Shown here piece after piece: positions 1 through 8,438 of a DNA stretch of 64,000 bases. A program made the translations under genes and the position numbers. A model generated the notes under the pieces. That model made no database searches and was not told where the DNA came from. It saw only the letters and a program-made list of their open reading frames with translations. Each line of letters starts with the position of its first letter. The stretch's first letter is position 1. The stretch comes from Planctomycetota bacterium (lineage in GTDB: Bacteria > Planctomycetota > Planctomycetia > Pirellulales > Lacipirellulaceae): NCBI GenBank assembly GCA_024278955.1, contig JAJRSE010000142.1:32098-96097 (forward strand). Reading direction: 5' to 3'.

Positions 1-1167
1 GATATCGCGGTGGACTAACCCTTGGTTGTGTGCTTCGGAGAGGGCATCGCAAACCTGTTGCATAAGATGTTTAATTCTTGCGGCAGGGAGCGAGCCGTAG
101 CCTTCGACCAGTTCGCCCAGGTTGTGGCCGGGCAGATATTCCATGACGTAGTAAAAGGTGCCGTCTTCGGTGCAGCCGTAATCGTAGATGTCGATCGAAT
201 TCCAATGCGAGAGCTTGGCGGTGGCGCGGACTTCGCGTTCGAAGCGAGCGATGACCTGTGGGTTGCCTGCTTTTTCGGGGCGGATGATTTTGATCGCACA
301 GGGGCGTTTCATCATCTGGTGTTCGGCCAAATAGACTTCGCCCATGCCGCCGCTTCCGAGTTTTTGTCGCAAGCGGTATTGGCCTAGTTGTCGGGCGTCG
401 AAGGCTTGTTTGCGTAGGGTGCCGATCGATTTGACGCCTACGATGGCGGTCAAGACGGTTAGGGCCAAGACCATTTCTTGTTCGAGGAAGGTGCTTCCGA
501 ATTCTTGAGTTTTCAGGAGCTGCGAGACTTCAGGCACGCGAAACCAAGCGAGGGCCCAGATGGCAGTGGGAGCGAGTCCGAGAAGGCATAGCACCACGGC
601 GGCCCGCTTCCAGTGGTTGGGCACGAACATGGCGTAGCTCATGATCAAAAGGATCCATCCTCCAACGATGTTTGGCAGATGGGCGTGGCCTTCGCCCAGC
701 GAGGCACAGTGAAAGAGCCGGTGGTAGTGGAGTAGCATAAAAAAGGCTGCTGGCCCTCCGATGGTGAGCAATTCGGAGAGTCGTAAATGTTTGACAAAGA
801 TGCTGCATTGGGTGCAGAGCCTTTGTGCTACCAGTGCTAGCACGAACGTGACTGCGATATGGGTGTAGAACACGGGAGCGTGTGAAAACGAGAGATAGGT
901 ATCGAGCGACCATAAAGAGCGGAGCAAGAAAACCGTGAAGATCACGAACAGCAGAAGTGCTAGCAGTCGGAGCCGATCACGCAATAAGCTACGAGTTTCG
1001 TGGCTTAATTCGGGCGAACTGCCTTCGACGAGCGCGATTTGCCGTCGCGCGGCAACGCGGTTGTGCATCGTATTGGAGCCCAACGGCGGCAAGGGGCCGG
1101 GCGAATCGATGGTCTCGTCATTTGCGAAGCTGCTCATTTTCGCTGAATCATTGAGAATTTTTGCCAC
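1..1167 (-). CDS. Membrane Ser/Thr protein kinase, partial (C-terminal part outside window)
   Basis: Eukaryotic-type protein kinase that would phosphorylate Ser/Thr on cytoplasmic targets. Seen: a polar N-terminus of about 60 residues, then about six hydrophobic segments (residues ~60-260), then the kinase start with glycine loop GSGGMGEVY, the VAIK-type lysine in CAIKII, and catalytic-loop HRDI exactly at the window edge. The order is unusual, because most planctomycete kinases of this type have the kinase domain first and the membrane part after it. The start is either GTG at 1167, with GGAGAA about 8 bases upstream, or the in-frame ATG at 1137. The frame is open to base 1 with no lesion. 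Substrate unknown; kinase assignment is certain from the motifs. Confidence 0.9.
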   Translation of the reverse strand, partial: MAKILNDSAKMSSFANDETIDSPGPLPPLGSNTMHNRVAARRQIALVEGSSPELSHETRSLLRDRLRLLALLLFVIFTVFLLRSLWSLDTYLSFSHAPVFYTHIAVTFVLALVAQRLCTQCSIFVKHLRLSELLTIGGPAAFFMLLHYHRLFHCASLGEGHAHLPNIVGGWILLIMSYAMFVPNHWKRAAVVLCLLGLAPTAIWALAWFRVPEVSQLLKTQEFGSTFLEQEMVLALTVLTAIVGVKSIGTLRKQAFDARQLGQYRLRQKLGSGGMGEVYLAEHQMMKRPCAIKIIRPEKAGNPQVIARFEREVRATAKLSHWNSIDIYDYGCTEDGTFYYVMEYLPGHNLGELVEGYGSLPAARIKHLMQQVCDALSEAHNQGLVHRDI

Positions 1168-1884
1168 GCTTTGATTTCTCCAATTCTCCAAAAAAACGCT
1201 TCTGGCCAAAAAGGCTGCTAGACATTTGGATAGTGGCGGGGGATATTGCTCAAGGCTTTTTCGTTTTGGTATGGCAGAGCCGGAGCCCTTGGTAACGCGA
1301 GGCTTAGGCGGGAAAAGCGATTTGTGTTTCTCGCTTACGCGTCGGGTTACGAAAGTTGCTCCCTGCGACAGGTAGTTTACCAAGTGCTTTCCTTTGCACT
1401 CAGAAGCTAGCTCCATCATACGAGGTGGAAACGGTTCTGGGCAGCGGGAAATTGCCGGTAAGGCGTGGAATTGGATATGGGGGCGAGGGAGTCAGAAGTC
1501 GAATTTTTGAACACTTGTTCGTTTTAAGCGTACAAGTGAGCAGATGTGGCAATCGGGCAACAGCATGTTGTCAAAGATCATCGCGAATGGTGGCACAGTG
1601 GATGGCCGTCAACACGCTCTACGGAAAGGGCTCTAAACCGCAACGTTTTAAGTGAGATTTTCCTGTCTCCTGAGTGAAAAGACCCCGCCTGCCTAGAGAT
1701 TTTAACCTAGGCTTTGGGTGTGCCAGCAATGCACCAGCTTTTCTCGACTCGGTCGCCTCCCCTCCTTTGACCGGGTCCAAACTTATCTCACTTATCACGC
1801 AAGAAGTTCGCAATCGAGACCTCCACTGTCTGGTGGTGTTTCGAACCCACCTGCGAATCGCGGTTGCCACCGAAGGGGAAGGCG
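1168..1884. other. Intergenic region, no gene recognised
   Basis: About 700 bases between a minus-strand kinase gene and the plus-strand subtilase gene, so it must hold both promoters. Short open frames on both strands here have no recognisable motif, no good ribosome binding site and no family resemblance. I see no RNA gene, repeat or strong terminator in it. Confidence 0.5.
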
Positions 1885-4761
1885 ATGCCAACGGACACGA
1901 AATGGAACTTCGATTGGTCTGGTCGAATGGAGCAGTTGGAAGATCGGCTTTTCATGTCGGCAGATCCGGTAGGCGGATTTTTGGGCGGCGCGATTGAGCA
2001 ACATGCGACCGCTAACTCGCCTCCTCCGCTGACGCAGCATGTGGAATCGACTCCTGATTTTTGGATTGATTCGTCTAATCAGGTGGCTCTGGAAAACCAT
2101 CTTCGGCAGATTGACCAAGCGCTAGAAGAGGCTCACGGCCAAACAGGGCTGTTGAATGTTCGAAGCAACTACGGCTTTACCGGGATCGGGCAGACCGTCG
2201 CGGTGATTGATAGCGGCATTGCGTACGACCAAGTTGCGCTAGGTGGAGGTTTTGGCGCGAATTACCGTGTTGTTGGCGGCTGGGATTTTACTGGCGAGAA
2301 CGATGCTGATCCTTACGACGATGGCCCCTCGGGGTCGCACGGCACGCATGTGGCGGGCATCATTGGCGGCGATTCAGAAAACGATTCAGGCGTGGCCCCT
2401 GGTGTCGATCTTGTTGCGCTCCGCGTTTTCGATGACGCAGGGGCCGGATATTTTTCTTGGGTTGAAAACGCCTTAGACTGGGTTTACGCCAACCGAGACA
2501 GTTTTGAAAATCCGATTACGACCGTCAATTTATCGCTAGGCGTAGCGAGTTGGAATTCTGAGACAATTCCGAATTGGGCAAATCTAGAAGACGAGTTCGC
2601 GCAGCTTGAATCTGCCGGCATTTTTATCGCGGTCTCGGCAGGAAATAGCTTTACGAGTTTTAACTCGACCGGGTTAAGCTACCCGGCGTCCAGCTCGTAT
2701 GTGATTCCGGTCATGTCGACCGACGACAGCGGCCTTTTGAGTTATTTTAGCCAACGCAGCTCTCGAGCGATCGCCGCTCCAGGGCGCTGGATTACGAGCA
2801 CGGTTCCCGACTACGCAGGCAACAATGATGGTATAAACGACGACTATGCCAGTAAGTCGGGCACGAGCATGGCGGCGCCTTATGTGGCGGGTGCGAGCGT
2901 GATTATTCGCGAAGCCATGGAATTTGTCGGCTACACGAATATCACCCAAGACACGATTTACGACCACATGATGGCCACGGCCGATTCGTTTTTCGATTCG
3001 GCAACCAATCAATCGTACAGTCGGCTTAATGTTCAAGCTGCGGTCGATGCGTTGATGCCATCGGATGATTTCGGATCGGATATAGCTTCGGCCTATGGCC
3101 TTGGTACGATTAGCGCCCCGATGAGCATGAGCGGGACGATCGCAACGCTAAGCGATGTCGACTATTTTGCATTCACTGCGGCCAACTCAGGAACGGTGAC
3201 CTTCGAGGCGACTAGTACAAGCAATGGTTTAACGGCCTCGTGGCTTCTTGCGGGGACCCAGAGCTTGGGCACGCAGGCTGTTATGGGCAATAGCGTGACG
3301 CTGGATGTCGTGGCTGGTCAAGAATATACCGTTGGTTTCACGACAGGGAGCGGCTTAGGATATTACAACTTCGACGTCACTTCGGATTCGTCGTTTTCGT
3401 TTACCGATTGGGGCACGGTAGAATTTTCGCAGCTTGCCAATCTTTCGGTGAGTGGCGAAACCTGGTATCGCTTCGCAGCCACGAACAGCGGCTTCATGAC
3501 GGTCGACAGTACTTTTGACACCGGCTCTGGCCAAGTGGGCCTGGAGCTTTATAATTCGAGTTTGCAGCTCGTCGATACGGGCAATGCGGTGAACGGCACG
3601 TCACGAGTCGACGTCTATGTTGCGGCAGGAGACGAGCTTTATGTCAAAGCGGTTGGCACGAACAGCAACGTCGATTTTCGATTGACCAATTTGGTTTCGC
3701 TGAGTGGTACGACGGTGAATGTTTCCGGCACTTCGGGAGATGACGTCTTTGCTTTTGTGGCGGGAGATACGCATCAAGTAAGTGTGAACGGCGTGGAATA
3801 TAGTTTTGCCTCGATTGCTGTGACGGATGTGAATTTTGATGGGGGGGCAGGGTCTGATTTGATCGCGATGACAGGCACGGCTGGGGATGAGACGGCGATT
3901 CTTCGTGTTGGTGATGTGACTTTGACCGGTGCAGGGTTTACGGCCAATGCGTTTGCTGTTGAAAACATCAGCGTTTATGGCGAAGGGGGCCAAGATCGAG
4001 CCTATTTGTACGATTCTATTGGCAACGATGCTTTTACAGCGACCCCCTTGTTCGCTCAAATAACTGGAACTGGTTTCGAAAACCGAGTTGAAGATTTTGA
4101 TTTCGTCTATGCCTATTCAATCGCAGGCGGTATCGATCACGCTTATCTCTATGACTCAACCGGCGATGATGCGTTTATCGGGTCGCCCGAGTATGCTCTG
4201 ATGCAGGGCGAAAACAATGCATTTTACAACTTCGCCCAAGGATTCGATTTTGCCTATGCCTACTCAATCGCAGGGGGAGTTGATCGTGCTTATCTCTACG
4301 ATTCATCGGGCAATGATACGTTTGTCGGGTCGCCCGAGTATGCTCTGATGCAGGGCGAAAACAATGCATTTTACAACTTCGCCCAAGGATTCGATTTTGC
4401 CTATGCCTACTCAATCGCAGGGGGAGTTGATCGTGCCATACTGTTCGATTCTCTCGGTGACGATACTTTACGCACATGGAGCAATGCCCAATCGTTAGAA
4501 GGCACTGGATTCTACAATGTAGCTTTTGGCTTCGATGTCACAAATGCGTATGCGTCGGTCGGATTTGATCAAGTAGTCATCGACAAAGTGTATCAAGATG
4601 AATCTCTCTACGGTCGAAACAATTTGATACGGAGTTCCCGCCAGTCATCCATACAGAGCGCCTATAGCTTTGATGATGTTAGCGTTACTATAGAGGATGG
4701 GGCATCTGTTGACGTGGATATTAACGCGATTGACTACCTCTACGAAGCCCTCGGTGCTTGA
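1885..4761 (+). CDS. Secreted subtilisin-like (S8) serine protease with C-terminal tandem repeats
   Basis: Predicted extracellular or surface-attached endopeptidase, about 958 residues. The N-terminus carries MEQLEDRLFMSAD, the LEPRxLL-like tag of large planctomycete secreted proteins, in place of a standard signal peptide. Catalytic triad: Asp109 in VAVIDSG, His152 in GSHGTHVAG, Ser328 in GTSMAAP. Next come beta-rich regions resembling pre-peptidase C-terminal domains (~400-590), then about five imperfect 49-residue repeats (each with a YLYDSxGxDxF core) from ~710 to 860, likely an acidic, possibly Ca2+-binding stalk. ATG 1885 is preferred (AAGGGGAAGG just upstream) over TTG 1864. It converges on the next gene with a 3-base gap. 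Protease assignment is firm; substrate unknown. Confidence 0.92.
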   Translation: MPTDTKWNFDWSGRMEQLEDRLFMSADPVGGFLGGAIEQHATANSPPPLTQHVESTPDFWIDSSNQVALENHLRQIDQALEEAHGQTGLLNVRSNYGFTGIGQTVAVIDSGIAYDQVALGGGFGANYRVVGGWDFTGENDADPYDDGPSGSHGTHVAGIIGGDSENDSGVAPGVDLVALRVFDDAGAGYFSWVENALDWVYANRDSFENPITTVNLSLGVASWNSETIPNWANLEDEFAQLESAGIFIAVSAGNSFTSFNSTGLSYPASSSYVIPVMSTDDSGLLSYFSQRSSRAIAAPGRWITSTVPDYAGNNDGINDDYASKSGTSMAAPYVAGASVIIREAMEFVGYTNITQDTIYDHMMATADSFFDSATNQSYSRLNVQAAVDALMPSDDFGSDIASAYGLGTISAPMSMSGTIATLSDVDYFAFTAANSGTVTFEATSTSNGLTASWLLAGTQSLGTQAVMGNSVTLDVVAGQEYTVGFTTGSGLGYYNFDVTSDSSFSFTDWGTVEFSQLANLSVSGETWYRFAATNSGFMTVDSTFDTGSGQVGLELYNSSLQLVDTGNAVNGTSRVDVYVAAGDELYVKAVGTNSNVDFRLTNLVSLSGTTVNVSGTSGDDVFAFVAGDTHQVSVNGVEYSFASIAVTDVNFDGGAGSDLIAMTGTAGDETAILRVGDVTLTGAGFTANAFAVENISVYGEGGQDRAYLYDSIGNDAFTATPLFAQITGTGFENRVEDFDFVYAYSIAGGIDHAYLYDSTGDDAFIGSPEYALMQGENNAFYNFAQGFDFAYAYSIAGGVDRAYLYDSSGNDTFVGSPEYALMQGENNAFYNFAQGFDFAYAYSIAGGVDRAILFDSLGDDTLRTWSNAQSLEGTGFYNVAFGFDVTNAYASVGFDQVVIDKVYQDESLYGRNNLIRSSRQSSIQSAYSFDDVSVTIEDGASVDVDINAIDYLYEALGA
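4178..4436 (+). repeat. Near-identical 147-bp tandem repeat inside the subtilase gene
   Basis: Bases 4178-4289 and 4325-4436 appear identical over 112 bp, with a period of 147 bp (49 codons). Neighbouring units upstream and downstream are related in protein (YLYDS...GxDxF, then AYSIAGG) but diverged in DNA. This marks a recent duplication or gene conversion in the stalk region, and a place where repeat number could change in frame. Confidence 0.93.
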
Positions 4762-4764
4762 GCA

Positions 4765-5850
4765 TTAGAGTGAGGTAGCTCGCCCCACAGCTTGGGGTAA
4801 TGGGGCCTTGCTAGAATTTGCATCTCTTTTAGTCTTCAAATTGCTTGGCAAGAGCCCACTCTGAGTCATCTCGTGAAATAGTTCTTTGAAGAAATTTTTG
4901 CGTCGGTCAAATCGAAACTCTGAGTCGATGCGAGCCGCTGCTGATTTACCGACTTCCCTGGCGTGTTCTGGATCGCGTAACGCATGGATTAAGGACTTTG
5001 CAATTGCCTCTGGCGACTCGTTTTCGACGTAGTACCCCCACTCACCAACCACTTCTGGAATGGCTGTCTTTCGATTTACTATAACCGGCGCTCCACAGGC
5101 CATCGCTTCAGCAATTGCCAAGCCGAATCCTTCGTGATGTGAACATTGAAAGTAAGCACCACATTTTTGCATGTACTGAATTTTAAGCTCCTTGGAAATT
5201 TTACCCATAAAATCGATGGCTTCAAAAATCCCCAGGTCCTTAGCTCTGCGCTGGAGCACTGCTTGACCATCCATGGGTTCACCTGCGAGTGCTAATTTTG
5301 CATTCGGAATCTCACGTAGGACGATTGCGAAAGCATCAATCAGTTCGGGTAGCATCTTTCGTTTCATGTTGGGGGTGTTTTTCCAAGCGACGTTAAAGAT
5401 GAGTTCTGGAAATTCACGTGAATTTTTTGGATTCGCTAATTTGTATTCATCCATCACAATATGCGGACAGTAAAGCGGTTTGACTAGTCGCATCATTGCA
5501 GAAAGTTTGCTAATCATATACTTGCTCACAAACACGTTTCTGTCGGAAAATCGCATTCCCCATCGAACGAGCAATCGGTGATACCAAGGCTCTTTTTCAT
5601 AGATGTCTGGTTCAAGCGATCCCGTGACACAAATAGGTAATCCTCGCATTTTCAATATGGGGCCAACAAGCCAAAGCCAACTCCACCACCACAGAAAAAC
5701 GAGGTCTGTTTTTCGAGGTACTTCCCGCAGTCGAGTTGCAATCGTTACCTCATGCCCCAACGCCCTGAGTATTTCAATATCTTGCCGATAAAATTCGGTT
5801 GTCATAATTCGGCTGTGCTGGAGGCGATAGGCAAGGAATGTGATGTGCAT
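4765..5850 (-). CDS. Glycosyltransferase family 4 (GT-B fold)
   Basis: Transfers a sugar from a nucleotide donor to the growing polysaccharide repeat unit, in the cytoplasm on the lipid-linked acceptor. Its 361 residues are typical for the family. The C-terminal half carries the GT4 donor-site signature HHEGFGLAIAEAMACGAPVIV around residues 235-255, with the EX7E-type glutamates. ATG 5850 begins MHITFLAYRLQHSR, a normal first beta strand. It is the last gene of the minus-strand polysaccharide block, 42 bases downstream of a GT2 gene. Donor and linkage cannot be read from sequence. Confidence 0.9.
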   Translation of the reverse strand: MHITFLAYRLQHSRIMTTEFYRQDIEILRALGHEVTIATRLREVPRKTDLVFLWWWSWLWLVGPILKMRGLPICVTGSLEPDIYEKEPWYHRLLVRWGMRFSDRNVFVSKYMISKLSAMMRLVKPLYCPHIVMDEYKLANPKNSREFPELIFNVAWKNTPNMKRKMLPELIDAFAIVLREIPNAKLALAGEPMDGQAVLQRRAKDLGIFEAIDFMGKISKELKIQYMQKCGAYFQCSHHEGFGLAIAEAMACGAPVIVNRKTAIPEVVGEWGYYVENESPEAIAKSLIHALRDPEHAREVGKSAAARIDSEFRFDRRKNFFKELFHEMTQSGLLPSNLKTKRDANSSKAPLPQAVGRATSL

Positions 5851-5892
5851 TTTAGATTTTCTGTTATGAAATTTTGTTAATCGAATGAGCGA

Positions 5893-6882
5893 TCATTGAA
5901 AAGCGTTTTTAAGCGCTTCCCGAAGCGGAAGCCCGCCTGCGCCACATCGTCTCGAAACTCGTTGAAGTCCTTGTTGGACCAGTGAAAACGCTGCGGAATG
6001 AAGATCAATGCCATATTCGCGAAGCAAGCGACGATGAATCATGGCGGAATTGAAGCGTCCGTGCAAGATTGACTTGAGTGCATACCACAAGCACCTACCG
6101 CCCATTTGTTTCACCATTGGTTCGAGTGGACTAGAGCACTGTGAATACATACTTTTGCGTCGCCGAACGACTTCGAACTGACCCCGCATGTAGAGACCTT
6201 TCCAGAAAAGGTCGAAACTAGCTCGACAGTCGTGTTCAACGACAGCACAGCCCGAGTGATCGAGAAAGCAAGCGTCTCCATATTCCAGCATTCGCAGCCA
6301 GAAATCAACGTCCGCTAGGCCATTTAATGAATCATCAAACTGCCCTGCCTTGAGGGCTGAGCTGCGTCGAAGCAATAGGCCGGATGGGAAGTTGAAAGGA
6401 TTGAAACCATAATTTGCAAAACACCATGCCGTAAGCCAAATCGTTTTCTGCCCCGAATAAACGCCTGGGGGCACTACGGATTTAGATGCACGAAGGAGAT
6501 GGCCTTTTGGATGAATGTGATAGCAGTTTGTCGAAACGATGGCAATGTTTGGATTTCCCTGCATTGCCTGAGCCTCACGTGCAAGAGTGCCTGGCAGCAA
6601 CAAGTCGTCTGAGCAAAGAAACCGAAGATGTTCTCCAGTGGCTAATTCCAAGCATCGATTAAAGTTTCCGAACATCCCAAGATTTTGAGAATTCCGAAAG
6701 CACTTTAAGCGTGGTTCCTTCATGGCTCGAATGGTGTTCCAAGTGTCATCTGTCGAGCAATTGTCAACTACAAGTATCTCGAGCGGAGCATAGTCCTGCT
6801 GCAACGCCGATTCGATGGCAGCTACGACAAGCTCTGCACGATTATATACGGGAATACAAACGCTGACTGTGGGTTGTGCCAT
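5893..6882 (-). CDS. Glycosyltransferase family 2 (GT-A fold)
   Basis: Inverting glycosyltransferase of 329 residues. The GT-A core is clear: VSVCIPVYNRAELV at the N-terminus, the nucleotide-binding VVDNCSTDDT near residue 40, and the metal-binding acidic motif CSDDLLLPG near residue 93. Its start codon lies inside the 3' end of the upstream polymerase gene (41-base overlap), so the two are probably translationally coupled. It likely adds one residue to the repeat unit. Donor unknown. Confidence 0.92.
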   Translation of the reverse strand: MAQPTVSVCIPVYNRAELVVAAIESALQQDYAPLEILVVDNCSTDDTWNTIRAMKEPRLKCFRNSQNLGMFGNFNRCLELATGEHLRFLCSDDLLLPGTLAREAQAMQGNPNIAIVSTNCYHIHPKGHLLRASKSVVPPGVYSGQKTIWLTAWCFANYGFNPFNFPSGLLLRRSSALKAGQFDDSLNGLADVDFWLRMLEYGDACFLDHSGCAVVEHDCRASFDLFWKGLYMRGQFEVVRRRKSMYSQCSSPLEPMVKQMGGRCLWYALKSILHGRFNSAMIHRRLLREYGIDLHSAAFSLVQQGLQRVSRRCGAGGLPLREALKNAFQ

Positions 6883-8278
6883 AAGTAGATATTTTGGAGT
6901 GATGATTCCTTGGCGATACCGAGCAACGCACTCTTACCGCTTCCAAGGGGCATATAAAGTAGAGTATCAGAAGAGCAGGTAAGGATTGAAACCAGCCTAA
7001 TAATAAATGATGCAAGAACGACCCTTCAAAGAAAGTGATGATTTGAATTGCCACAATGCCCACAACAAAAAAAAGTCGCGTAGGAGGTGAAATGCATAAT
7101 TGTTGAATGATGGCACATCCAACACCGAGTACTATCGCAGCTGCAAAAATCCCGAACACACCGAAATTTCCATAGGCGTCAGTGAGCATGCAGCTAGGGT
7201 AGTCCACGAGGCTTATCCCAGCATATTCATACATTAAGGAGTACTTAGGGCTCGTCCCCATACTTGCTTTCACTTCACGCGCGGCCTCTGGATCCCAGAG
7301 ATAGCCAAACGTTGCAAGGATACTGGGATACCAGGAGGAGCCATGCGAGTACCCCGTCCTTGCTAGTTCGGGGGCCATTTTTGTGATCAAACTAAGGCCA
7401 TCCAAACGATTTGAGATGTCCTCTATTGCATCATCTGTTCCAGTGCTGCTAACTCGAGTGTACACCAATGAGATGTCGAATGTTTCTGAAAAACTTCCTT
7501 GCCAGAGCGCGCGGAAGTTGAGCGTAAAATTCAACCCGATGAGAAGAAGCATAGCCATGACCACCTTTTGCCATGGAATTTGAATTCGGTATTTCTTCCC
7601 CTCACGAACATTACATGCGAGACTAACAAGCCAAAGTAAAGCAAACGTGTTCATTAATTGAAAACGGCTATTTATTGCCGTAACGACGACTTGCACGCTG
7701 AAGGTAAGCAAAAAACCAAGCCAAGCAGATTTTCTCTGCCGACCTTCTCGACTACAGCGAAACGTAATGTAGCTAGCAAGCACCAGAGAAAGTAGAAGTC
7801 GGTCGTACGTACGAACCGACCAAAAAACTAATGTGGGAAGACTGAGATAAGCCTCTGACAAGGCACCATGCCCGATGCGCCGAAAGAGAAGACCGAAGTA
7901 GGCCAACGTGAGAAGATAAGCCAATGGGCTTATCAAGCAGAAAATATTGAAGAATGTTAGTCGGAAACGATTGACGGTTAAAGTCGAATTGCCCATTCTG
8001 CGCCGCCAGGAGTTCCCAGCAGTACGATAACTGATTAAGAAAATTGGAAGGAAAACGACAAGGCAAAGGCCCTGGAGATAGAGATACCATCCTCCCAAAT
8101 CTGTGCCTCTGCCCCCACTTGAGTAAATCGAATAAGTAGGCGCAATAAAGCAATAGATAAGCAACTGGAAAGAAAGGACGTAATACAACGGATGCTTACG
8201 AACTGGCAGCACTCCGATGGATGCCAACACCATGCCTACAGCTGCAAGAGAAATAAGGAGATGGAAAAACAAGGGCAT
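6842..8278 (-). CDS. Wzy-like polysaccharide polymerase (polytopic membrane protein)
   Basis: About 478 residues with roughly ten to twelve hydrophobic segments spread along the chain and a longer extracytoplasmic loop in the middle (region of SNRLDGLSLITKMAPELARTG), as in O-antigen/capsule polymerases. Such polymerases join flipped lipid-linked repeat units in the periplasm. Wzy proteins have little sequence conservation, so the call rests on topology and on its place between flippase and glycosyltransferase genes. ATG 8278 follows GAGGAA by about 12 bases; an in-frame GTG lies at 8302. It overlaps the next gene by 41 bases. Confidence 0.75.
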   Translation of the reverse strand: MPLFFHLLISLAAVGMVLASIGVLPVRKHPLYYVLSFQLLIYCFIAPTYSIYSSGGRGTDLGGWYLYLQGLCLVVFLPIFLISYRTAGNSWRRRMGNSTLTVNRFRLTFFNIFCLISPLAYLLTLAYFGLLFRRIGHGALSEAYLSLPTLVFWSVRTYDRLLLSLVLASYITFRCSREGRQRKSAWLGFLLTFSVQVVVTAINSRFQLMNTFALLWLVSLACNVREGKKYRIQIPWQKVVMAMLLLIGLNFTLNFRALWQGSFSETFDISLVYTRVSSTGTDDAIEDISNRLDGLSLITKMAPELARTGYSHGSSWYPSILATFGYLWDPEAAREVKASMGTSPKYSLMYEYAGISLVDYPSCMLTDAYGNFGVFGIFAAAIVLGVGCAIIQQLCISPPTRLFFVVGIVAIQIITFFEGSFLHHLLLGWFQSLPALLILYFICPLEAVRVRCSVSPRNHHSKISTYGTTHSQRLYSRI

Positions 8279-8438
8279 GAAATTTGTGTTTCCTCGAATC
8301 ACCCAGGATTGGCTTCTGTCATGCTCTCAGGAACGAGTGGAAGGAGTTTTGAGTCCACACGCTCAGGGCTCGCGGAAACTGTAAGTAAGAGTTCAACATG
8401 CGTCAACGGAGATGCCACACTGCTGTCACTGCTGTCTC

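Noticed and set aside
1356..1655. Open frame of about 100 codons on the plus strand in the gap after the kinase gene
   Set aside because: No good ribosome binding site, no domain or compositional sign of coding, and it lies in the presumed promoter region.
4178..4436. Possible CRISPR array
   Set aside because: Units are coding, 147 bp long and contiguous without spacers; no Cas gene nearby.
4175..4477. Antisense open frame with perfect internal amino-acid repeats
   Set aside because: It is the reverse reading of the 147-bp repeats of the subtilase and has no start signal.
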